From the NCBI GenBank assembly GCA_000226015.1, contig JH154878.1, positions 377,079 to 410,132 on the forward strand: DNA of 33,054 nucleotides, written 5' to 3'. The notes beneath the pieces are model-generated. The model was not told the DNA's origin. It searched no databases and saw only the letters and a list, made by a program, of their open reading frames with translations. The DNA comes from Mnemiopsis leidyi (taxonomy: Eukaryota; Ctenophora; Tentaculata; Lobata; Bolinopsidae). Of the stretch, positions 19,985 through 30,900 are shown piece after piece. How positions within the stretch are numbered: position 1 is the first letter of the stretch; each line of letters opens with the position of its first letter. Made by a program: the position numbers and the translations under genes.

Positions 19985-20214
19985 TCACGTGACATCATTT
20001 TTAACCACGTGACGTCATCACAAGTCACGTGATTTCATACACATCTGAATGGTGGGAGTGCCGCTCAATTTGAAGAGAAAGCCCTAGAAAAGGCGGACTA
20101 GCCTTCTGAACAGACCCTCCGCTCCCATCAGTCAACCACAACTCTTCAACACCTCGACTAACTGCCAGTGTCAGGTTCTCACGTGACGTCATCGCATCGT
20201 CGTGTGACGTCATT
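19985..20214. promoter_or_regulatory. Cluster of E-box/CRE composite sites (CACGTGACGTCA)
   Basis: CACGTGACGTCAT occurs exactly at 20006-20018 and 20180-20192. Variants are at 19985-19998 (TCACGTGACATCAT), 20025-20038 (TCACGTGATTTCAT) and 20201-20214 (CGTGTGACGTCATT). CACGTG is the core for bHLH-ZIP factors such as USF, MITF and TFE, and TGACGTCA for CREB/ATF. Here the two cores overlap by TGA. It lies between two minus-strand genes, about 1.7 kb past the DDX6 stop. An enhancer role is inference. Confidence 0.55.
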
Positions 20215-20329
20215 AAACCCAGTCAACACTCCACTTCTTCACTTAAACACGTGGCAGTACAAAAATTATGCAAACCATGAACTTGTTTTCACTGTTCAAC
20301 TGTTTTTCACTAAAAATTGTAGAAAAATT

Positions 20330-20407
20330 AAACATTTCTTTGCCTTAAGGTCAGCTTAAGGACTGAAAAAAGTTGGAATATTTAATCTTTAAGGCAAAGC
20401 AATGTTT
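20330..20407. repeat. Inverted repeat, 20-bp arms
   Basis: AAACATTTCTTTGCCTTAAGG (20330-20350) pairs with CTTTAAGGCAAAGCAATGTT (from 20388) with two or three mismatches. Confidence 0.6.
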
Positions 20408-21640
20408 GGAGTTCATAAACTCATGTATAAAGCCAATTCTAACAGATTCTTTTCCAACATATATGAGGGCATGATTTTCTGAAACTTGGGATAATCTTTA
20501 CTAATCAATTAATTAAATTAAGTTAACAACGATCTAGCTCGATATACACAACCATTGTCCAAAACAATTCAACTGTTTAAATTCGGGAGGCAATACAATC
20601 TAAATCAACTAAAAATTGATCTCTTTGAAAACTCAAAGCCTAAAATTTCCAATTGTAGCCATAGCTCGGAAGGTAGCCTAAATAAAAGCATCAATCGGCT
20701 TTAAATTCCTGTTTTAAAAGGGAGTGCGGTATATAAAGAATGGGTATCTGCCACGTGCGGCGTTTGTCGCGCACAGCATAGTAGCAACTTACTAGGACAA
20801 AAAATTTTGCAGTTTAGCAAATGATTCAAGGCCCGGTCTCAGTGAATACATGTTACAAAATCACATATTAACCTTACAATGGCAAAACCACAGTTAATGG
20901 TTGCCACAGTTAATGCACGTAAAAGTGATATAAATACACATGCACAAAAACACGTGGAACTGCATATGCATCTGGTCCTGCGCAGCTCGAATGCCCGTGA
21001 CGCCACAATCAAACGGAACATTGTGCCATAACGGGTCTACAGATCACAGCCGCCATCCAGTTTTGATTTTGTTTTTAAAATAAACTTGATCAGAAAAAAG
21101 CCGGCAGGAGCAAATGAATGCAGTTCCCAAAAATATATACCTTCCCAAACGATAAGAGCCCAGAGATTTACGTAATTTTCCCGACAAGACGAAAAACCAT
21201 TTTCCAAATCTGAAATTCAATACGACGATATAGTACTACTTTCCCTTAAAACTATCTCAAGTTGGGACTGTCCAGCTCTGAGCTCTTGAAAACACCTAAA
21301 AACTGGGCTGACATTTCACTCCCACTTTGTCTTGCGTCAGAGGATAAAAATATTGGACGCATCGCAATGCGAAGTATATTTTGAAATATTTTCATACATT
21401 TGACTTGTTATAAAACCAAGTTCTACATTTAAGGACAGACTAAGATATTTAAAGTTGCTCTTTTTAGAATCAGCACCTACTGGTTAAGCTGAGGGCTCTA
21501 GAACGCATAGCGCCACACTAATATATCATGGGTACTGGGTAGGCGCACTAAATTAATGCATGTGCTGCAGCAACTAATGTAGTTGCCAGCAAATTCCGAC
21601 TTTTTACTAACTAATGGACGAGGATCATCAAATTCGCTCA
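20408..21640. other. Intergenic, no gene seen
   Basis: No supported exon or RNA gene. A single CACGTG occurs near 20751. Confidence 0.4.
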
Positions 21641-21748
21641 AGGGGGTGGAGGGCTGCTCGTTAAAAATGGTCCTGGAAAATGACATTCAAAATAAAGTTG
21701 AAAAATTTAGGAAAACTCAGTTGTAAGGAGAGCAGCCCTCACCGCCCC
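21641..21748. repeat. Small inverted-repeat unit
   Basis: GGGGTGGAGGGCTGCTC at the left and AGCAGCCCTCACCGCCCC at the right are inverted copies with one gap and one mismatch. The interior is about 70 bp and AT-rich. It could be a MITE remnant downstream of the DDX6 gene. Confidence 0.45.
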
Positions 21749-21876
21749 AAAACAAATCACTTATACAATCTGACGTTAGATTAGATTTCTTTAGCCTTAT
21801 TATTCAAGTCTCTTTATCCAACAAGGATATTTATAAGTTGAAACCGTTTTCTTCTTCTCTTGCCACATACCTTATT

Positions 21877-21957
21877 CTATTGCGCCGGCTGTTGTTGTTG
21901 TTGTTGTTGTTGTTGGTTTTGCTGCTCCTCGGCTCTTTGTTCCGATTCAGTACGGCT
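21877..21957 (-). CDS. DDX6: DDX6 exon 11 (Gln-rich C-terminal tail)
   Basis: Joined in phase 0, it reads [14 protein letters not shown] followed by nine Gln and PAQ, then TAG (21879-21877). An acidic or Gln-rich tail after the helicase core is common in this family. Using the next AG upstream (end of the last repeat's AACTTAG) would shift the frame and give an Asn run instead. The choice of acceptor is therefore inferred from which tail is more family-like. Confidence 0.7.
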   Translation of the reverse strand, partial: SRTESEQRAEEQQNQQQQQQQQQPAQ

Positions 21958-24900
21958 CTACGGTACATAAACTAAGTTACAGAGTGGTACATAAACTAAG
22001 TTACAGAGCGGAAAATAAACTAAGTTACATAGCGGTACATAAACTAAGTTACAGTAGCGGAGAGCGGAAAATAAACTAAGTTACAGAGCGGAACATAAAC
22101 TAAGTTACAGAGCGGAACATAAACTAAGTTACATAGCGGTACATAAACTAAGTTGCAGAGCTCCACAAAATTGAAAGTTTTTAAAGCAAACTGTCAAACA
22201 TTTATTCATTCAAAATTCGGAAGACGCGTAAAATTTTTAAATCGTCGATAAATGAACTGTAATAACGTAAAATGCTAAAATCTTACGATATCCACCAACC
22301 TGAATAACATCCTGATCAGAGGTGATATATTTATCTGTCTGATACTCAGCAACGTACAGACGCTTGTCAATAGCTTGTGGAATAGGTCGGATGTTCGTAC
22401 CTAGCTCCTGTTCGATCTTGTACAGATCGTATCTGTTCGGGAGATCAAGTTAGAAGTTAAAACGCTCTTCAAATATGTGGCCGAAAAAATTCAGATGGTC
22501 GACATTGAGGTGAACAGAAATGGTAAGCAGATGGTAGAGAGTAGCCTAGTATTATAGGGGACTAAGAAACCGAAATGTCCCCAACAAACTAATATATCAA
22601 CCGAACCAAGGCGACATATAAGTACAGTATGCCAGCACATGGATCGCATTAACTCTGAGGTTGTCAACAGGGCCTGGTATTAGATCACAACCACCACAAC
22701 CAATAACAAGTCCTGTGATTGATTATCCCAGTCACGTTTAATTAATTACCTGTCTTGATAAGTAATGAGGTTTATGGCAACTCCGAGGTGGCCGTATCTG
22801 CCAGAACGTCCAATTCGGTGGAGATATGTCTCAGAGTTCTTCGGGAAATCGAAGTTTATAACAACGTTGACGGATGAAATGTCGATACCACGGGTGAACA
22901 AATCTGAGCAGTTATTACTCGGTCAAATTTTAACAGTGATTGTGGGTATATTTGAGTTACAGGTACAGGAGAGTGATCTCATCGAGTGTTTAACGTGGAT
23001 TGGACTAGTTCAAGCGGCGCCTACAAAGGACAGCCCAAAACCCAGCCAATGTTTCAACACTATTGAGTCTACCCTGCGCTAGTCTCTCAAAGTCTAAACT
23101 ATTTTCGTATCGCGTTCAAACCGTTTGTTTAGCTTCAATTAGAACTTTTAGATATCTCTTCAGCACAGATTAAACGTCATTGCTGTATGGGGAATCAAGT
23201 TATGATAAAATGTAAGATCCGTCGTCGGCTATGAAGCGGAACAACAGGTACAATGCAAGCCGTATAATCATGCGACGAATTAAGAAGGAATCAAATACCT
23301 TAAGTTAAGCTTTTAAGATATGCTCTTATTTAGCCACGCACATGGAACCAGACACAGAATCAAGGGGGCCTAGTTGGAAAACGTGACAAAATACATGAAG
23401 AGCAGTGTTAAAGAATATCCCTAGAAATGACTAAGGTAGGTTTTAAACTTGTGTTTTTCAGAACACTGGGGCCTTGCAGAGCATATTACAATATTTCAGC
23501 CAGTCGCAATTCTCTGCAAGAACACAAGGTTGAAGGTGAACACTATTTGATCGGTAATAGGGCTAAGTTGGTTGTTCTTACAAGGTTGTCTACTTATAAT
23601 TACTGCTAATTAGTCTGGATAACCCAATTAGAGTAAGCAGGAAGAAATCACGGAAGTAGACTGGAAGAAAGAATATTGTGTTGCGCGTCACGCGCGCGCA
23701 GTGCGCGTTTGCGAATCACTGAAAAGATGTTGGCTCTGTACAATTTGTGCCCAAAATTTTGTAGGAAATTTTTTTCGCAATATTAAAATAGGTCAGGGGT
23801 TGGCGTAATCGTGTCATTATTAATCGTTGCAAGCATTCAACTTTGTCAACTCCATCCGGAGGTATCCACATGTTTCTCTAAACCATTTTGCAGATTATAT
23901 TATATAGCACAAAGTTCAAACACATATATTGCGCAATGTCAGTAGCTGAACAAAGGCATGACGTCAGCGATTGTATGTGAGATAAGGTCAATGACAAACA
24001 GAGAAATATAATGCAGAAAGGAGGCAATATACTTTAACGTCTTGAATAGTATTACTTCGCGCAAGTCATTATTTGACAGGCTGTGCTACACGCATGGGAA
24101 TATCATTATTTTCTCTTGGGCGGAGATTCATATCAGTTTGAACTTTGAAACCTGAAGAGAACTAGGTTTGTTTAACAATATACTCTTACCTGTACAGACC
24201 AGATTCCTGCAGGCACCCTTCCTGAAATCATGGAAAATCCTGTTCCTGTGTGCTTGTTGCATCCTCGCATGGATGTAGTAACACGAGTAGCCAAGTTCGG
24301 TGATCTTCTTAGCGAGGAGCTCGACCCGGCTCACAGAGTTGCAGAAAATGATACTCTGGTTTATTTGCAGCTGAAATACTTGGCGTTAGCTCCATATAGT
24401 ATTAGTATGTAGTATATGTATATGTGAATTTGTGTGCTTTACTGTTTCACTGAATGTCTGAAATATCTATATACTCATATATATATGTATATACTATTGG
24501 ATTAGTCAGAAGATCACTAGCATACCACAAATAGATGTCATGCGATTCGACTAATTTAGGGAATTCAGGTTACATCATTTCGAGTTGAGTCATCATGAAT
24601 TTCATTATAGCACATATTTCAATATGCCAGCAGTCGTGCCAGTCAAAGAATTGCGAAAGCTCAACTCTGAGATCCATATATTCAACAGACACACGCACTC
24701 ACAATAGATAGCATCACACAAAGATAAGATCATCACATAACGGCAGTGTTCGTAAAGTACTCACGTGACCATTTTAAAGTCACGTGACTGCTAAAGTTAG
24801 CCATGAACGAAGCCGATTGAAACACACACAAACACAAGGCATATCTTCAAAATGAAGTGAGCATGTTTTGCGTCACGTGTCATTACGTTAGACATGTATA

Positions 24901-27900
24901 TGTGTAACCACAGCGCAATTACAGAGCAATTAATACATTAGGGTGATCTAACAGTATAAATTGGCTATCACTGTGATAAACGGAAAACTGTAGTTTGCGG
25001 ATGAATTAGAATTGCATAACTCAAATTACAACTCACAAGCAAGGCCACAGGTGAATAATACTGGTAAATATTACCGGTTTTATGCCAGTAACATATTTAA
25101 TTGGGTATTTTGATAAATTTGAGGCATATGCTCTGGTAATGCTAGACAAAAAGCCAGGCTAATCTCTCGAGACTGCATATTGTTCACGATCGCACCCTCT
25201 GGCGTAAGCCATTAGCCATTCCCTTTTTCTGACAAAAACACGGTCTTGTTGTCATGACCGACTAAAAGCATCGTGTAGATCAGCTGACCAGGAGAAACTA
25301 GCACTGAGATTGGCTTACATTTCCCACGTGACAGGTCACGTGTTTGATTTTAGCTCCATCTTACTGTATCCGGTACCATTTTATATCGCATTAGACACGA
25401 CTCTAACAAAATATTTAGGTGTGGTCGTGGGGCAATGAGGAAACAGACATTTAGATGGAGCATAGTACAGAACATGGTAATGTAGTGTACATTGTTTATA
25501 CACTGTTTATACTGTGTGTACATTGTTTATACACTGTTTATACTGTGTGAAACTTAGTGTAGTTTGTGTGTATGGGAGTTTACTGTACCCCGACTTTCTA
25601 TGCAGGAGATCGGGGGTTCGATTCCCAGATCCGCCAATCCTAGAGGAGTTCACTAAGGGCATTTGCCTAAGCAATCTTCTTCGGTCCACTCAGCCGAATG
25701 ATCAGGAAACCGTGATTGAGGGTTTAATGAGGAGGGTCTACGTTAAAAAATCTAGAATCTTCCAGGAGCTCCTTCAGTATGACCTTAAAAGCCTGGGTAC
25801 AGGTGTAACAAATACAAAATACAATGCTGTGTACGTGTTGAATAAAGAGTGTAGAAGTATACAGTAGTAAACTAGTGTAAAGAATACTTACACGATTCCC
25901 GCGACATATCCGCGACAGGATGACGTGCAATTACAGGATAACGTGCAATTACAGGATGACGTGCAATTAACAAGCGTTTTGGTTGACATGACAGCAAAGC
26001 GATCATTTGTATACTCATCGATAAAGTTATTACTTCAACCTACTTAAATGAGAATATGTTAAATCACATGCTGGAAATGAACAAAATAAGCTGAGAATGA
26101 ACACAAAATGTTAGGAATGAACACTAAACTTTATTACAAGCAATATAAATATATATGAAATAAAAGCCTGGCGGCCTTAGTGATGACATCAACAAAGCCC
26201 AACCCAAGTTCAATCATCGTTAGGAATTTATCGAACTACGTAAGCCGGAATGACAGGGCCGCATAATTGAAATACTAACACCCACTTTATAGGTTAACAT
26301 AGACGAATCGAGCAGGTATTTAGGTATTGCTGCAGTATGATGGACCTTCAAGGGATTGGCATGGCGCCAAGAGAGACTTCAGGCCTTGAGAGAATTAGAA
26401 GATCAATTTAAACGGTGGTTACAGTGTCATGTATGTCTTAAGGGGAATTTATTTCTTGCTGTGTCACTGTGTCTTTATAGGTTTCGCAACGGAATGTAGA
26501 GAATTGGAAACGTTTACACAGTCGAGATACGATGAGATCATATCTTCATTCTTGTGAAAATCGAAACTTCTCAACTTTTCTACGACAGAACTGCTCAATC
26601 TAAAGTTCGGCTACTCTTCTATACTTGGCTGTCAGCCAAGGTGTTGCCACGCCACGTGAATGGTCACTGTCACATTGATGAACTATAGACATATCTTGAC
26701 ATTCCGAGACACGATTCTTCAACCAGCTGAAGAAGCTCCAACAACTTAGTTAGGCAAAATCCCGAAAGTCGATACACAGAAGCCGGGATGCGCCGAGGTA
26801 AAAAACCGACCAAGATACACTACCGATCTAAGAAGTGAAAGCTACGAGGAAGAGAAGGTCCAGGTAAAATAAAACAGAAGAACATGTCACGGGTAAGCCG
26901 GACAAGGGAAGCGATGACAGATGTCAAGCTGAATAATCTGTTGTAGCTTAGAAAACAGTTTAGAGAACACCCCGTTTATCGCTCCTTATATGGACATGGT
27001 CCGATAAATATAGTTAAAAGTTCTAACAGATGAGATGAGAGAAAGACTATATAATGTCAAGTCTGAACTGAAGGATGAGGTGGTAACTTAATTTTTCGCG
27101 CCAATAATTTGCACACTTTTGTGGTATCGAGTACATACTAGCGACTGGAAGTCTGGAGAAATGTGACGTCAAAATAGGCTTACTGACGTGATTCTGCAAG
27201 GGAGATATAATGATAACATGGAGAATTCTAGATAAAATCAGTTTAAGACGTCATTGATGTTATTCTAGAACGTTAGCGCGTGATAAAGGATTTGGAGTTT
27301 AAGAGAGGGAAGTTTAAATAGAGATTAGTTAATACGGTGCAATAATTGAGCTGTTAAACTTTTCAGAAGGACAACAAGCTAAACCATTGTGTTTAGATTG
27401 AACTGACTCAGTCTTATCAATCACGACACTCAAAAATAACTATTATGTAACACGGCCAAGAATTTAAACTCTAGCAACGTGATGTTGATGCTTGTAACAT
27501 TGATTTTATATTCATCTTTCTGAGCTCTTCAAATATCATCATAGATCAGCTTCAGTTCAGGACATTTAAGACACGTTTTGAATTTCCAGTAGCTAATAAT
27601 AGCGATTTTTAGCAAAATAACGACAGGATTTAAAATATGTTATGTAACGCTAAGTTACCGTTGTTGGCCTCATCGGATTTTTTTGTGAGGATCTGGTGAC
27701 CGCTAACTCGCTAACAATTTAACATTGTGTACACTGTGCGCAATGTTAGGTCATCCTTAAAATCAGGAAATTGAGTTAAGTCAAAGTGTTGTATTTATTT
27801 ATTTAAGAAAATTTTTTACGAATTGATTCGTTATGTGTAACTTTAACTTCTTTTCTGTTTAATGTCAATACATTAACAAAGCCTAGTGGCAGGTAGGGTA

Positions 27901-30900
27901 GATTTTGTATCAGTTACCCCTGTACCAAGGTTTTTACAGTTGAACAGGGGCGCCAGGAAAATTCTCGATGTTTTAACTGAAACCCTCAATAACGGTATCC
28001 CGGTCAATTTGCTGAGTCGACCGAAGAAGATTGCATAGGCAAATGCCCTTAGAGCACTCCTCCAGGACAGGCGCCTTCTTCTAAAGCCCACTGCTTATAA
28101 ACACAAGTTACACTTACCACGGTCAGATTTCGAATTTACCACGATTTTGTTAGAAAACATTGACCATGACTATGGTCAAAATTTCGATGTGACTAGGGTC
28201 AAATGGTCAAAAATTAGGGCCACGGAGAGGGGTGGCCAAGATGACGACGACTTTCTGACCATGACAAAAATTCAAATTTTTATGGTCATGGTCAAGTTTT
28301 TTCTATTCACCATGGGGAAAATTACAGGGTGTCAGTTTCTTATCCCACCCCCAACTTGATACACAGTTATTTTTTACACCCATTCTAGAACCCATACCAT
28401 CTGCGAAACCTCCAGATGGCCCAGCATTGGAGGTTCCTGGGAACGAATACGGAATTTCACACGGCTTATCATCACGTGATCAGCTCTCCGCGTTCTTCAC
28501 TCGTGAAGTGATTATCTAAGAGCTGGAGATTGTGGGAATGATCTAATAAACCATATGGTCATCACAGCTAACTGTGAAGTAAGCCATGTGTTCGCTAACA
28601 TAGTCACCGCACTGGACACCTTCTGAGCACAGCAAATAGAAGGTTCTAGAATTAGAGGGTATGGAAGCTGTCGTTACTGAGAAAACTTGTGCAAGGTAAA
28701 TGTAAACTGGAACATTACCTTAATCAAAACAAATTAAAAAATCGAGGAGAGCGCATCGTGACCTCACCAGGAATAAATTCCCAGTAATATTCAAAGTTAT
28801 ACTGCGGAATATCATATATTCGAGCATATTGTTCATTTTTATGCTGCATAATATGCATGAATAACTCAAGACTCATTAACAAAGGAGTAATGACAAGAGA
28901 AGAAGATAAATTCAATATACTCCGGTTCTGATAGTCAAGGGTCCTCTGTACGGCATTTCTAATGGCTGGCAGAGAGACTGCAGTTTGCACTGGCATCCTG
29001 CCATAAATAAGGTTAGCTGAAACTTAATCCAATTCAAATATACGAGGGACAAAGAACTATAAATAGCAAGGTAATAGACAAGGTTCTATTGTTTTGTCCC
29101 CAAAGGAAGGGGTACAATTACACGTCTCCATATTGCATGTGTACAATAAGTTGTTACGTGTATATAGCTGAGTATACAGCTGTGTATATAGTTGCAGTAT
29201 TAATGCGCACTGTAACCTGTGTAAGTTAGTTCAAGGTAACAATTCCATATGTACACAACCTGTGTATGGTTATAACACATAATTTATACACTATACAACC
29301 GGTGTAAACTGTAAGGTTAAAACACACAATGTATACACTATACAACCTGTGTAAGGTTAAGACACAACACCGATTCCGTGATTAATCTAGTTTTGCTTTC
29401 AACTGCAGAGCCTAACACGTGCTGCCATCTTAAAACTTATCTTGAGTAACTCAAGTAGCTCTAACTCACTAATATCTCACTTATATAATACGGCTCACAC
29501 AGTATACAAGCTGCCATGTCACTCAGAAAGTCACACACACAGCGTTGAATTTATGTATACTCAACAAAAATTTTACGACAAACATAAATGACGCGTGTAA
29601 AGTCCACATAAAGAACATTTCACAAAAAACACCGAGACTTACCTTAGAGAAAAGAGTGTTAAGACAATGAACTTTCTGCTTCTCCTCCACGTAAGCGTAG
29701 TACTGTGTGATACCCAGCAGTGTCAACTCATCCATCAGGTTTATCTCGTACGGTTTGGAGAGGTGGCGTTCCTGACGTTCATTTTAGGGTTTCAGTTTTC
29801 GGTTTATGTTTTTGTGGAGTCCAAAGTTGGTCAAAATATAAACAATTTCGTACGTCAAATTGTCAAAATAAATAGGAAATAATTTGAGAATTATAAAAAT
29901 TAATGAATGGTTCACAATACCTTGAATTCCTTAACAGTGACAGGGAAGGTAGCACTAAACAACATGATCTGGCGTTTAACGGGTAGGTAGGAAATTATCG
30001 TGTCCAAACAGTTCTTGAAGTCCATAGAAAGCAGTTTGTCAGCCTACGAACGGAGAGATCTAGTTAGCTACCTGATTAGTGTAGACTGTAGAACAAATAT
30101 TGATATATCTTGTAATCGATTATCGCGCAAAATATTTACTTTTTTGTCCCCCCGGCCCCATCCGATGCTCTAGTTAGTTAGAAAACGCTGAGTTAGTAAT
30201 CTCTGAGGTTCCATAGGCGAAATTGCACTTAAAACTCTCTCAAGATTATTGCACCAATTATACAAACACTAAACAGTTTAAGTAAATGTTAACTCAAAAA
30301 CCTCATCAAGTACAAGCATCCCGCAGTTCTTGACGACAGCCACTTTCCGTTCTATAAGATCGAGTATTCTCCCCGGAGTAGCTACCACAACGTGAACTGA
30401 GAAATTTGTTGGTTCAAAAAGTTTGTTAGACTAGACGTTGTAGTAGTTTAAAAATTGTTTCTTTCTATATGAAAATTAGCATAACAATATTTCTCAACCT
30501 TAAACTTTGTCCAACTAAATTTCTCACATCAGATGATTCGCCAATATGGATGTGATTGGATTCAAGTGTAAAAGCTCATAAGAGTGTAAATATTTTGACA
30601 TAAAAAATTTACAAGGATGTAAAGATCTATGTTATTACATGGCTGTACATCAACACATACCAGCTTAGTAAGACTTACTGACATTTGGTACGCCTATCTT
30701 ATTCAACATTGGACGCAAAAAATGCAGATATTCTGTATAATTTATAGTTATTATAGCCAAGTACACTCTACTGTTGTGCCGTGGCCAATCCTAGAGGAGT
30801 GCGCTAAGGGCATTTGCCTATGCAATCTTCTTCGGTCGACTCAGCCGAATGACCGGGAAACCGTGATTGAGGGTTAAATGAGGAGGGTCTCCGTTAAAAG

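Larger units (their letters stand above)
24371..29642. other. DDX6 intron 7 (5.3 kb), repeat-rich
   Basis: Bounded by AAG|GTAAGT and TATTTCAG|CTG. It contains two SINE copies (25548-25825 on the plus strand, 27896-28072 on the minus strand), tandem arrays at 25487-25548, 25915-25968 and 29250-29370, a hairpin at 28257-28293, several CACGTG sites (24762-25345, 28473), and an exon-like segment at 28768-28997. Confidence 0.8.

Noticed and set aside
21961..22160. CRISPR-like array
   Set aside because: The 24-bp units are directly tandem with no unique spacers, and the setting is an animal intron.
22765..23082. 105-codon plus-strand open frame
   Set aside because: It is mostly the antisense of DDX6 exon 9, whose minus-strand frame is clearly the real one.
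25514..25867. 117-codon plus-strand open frame as a gene
   Set aside because: It coincides with the tRNA-derived SINE. The other two copies break the frame, so the openness is not maintained.
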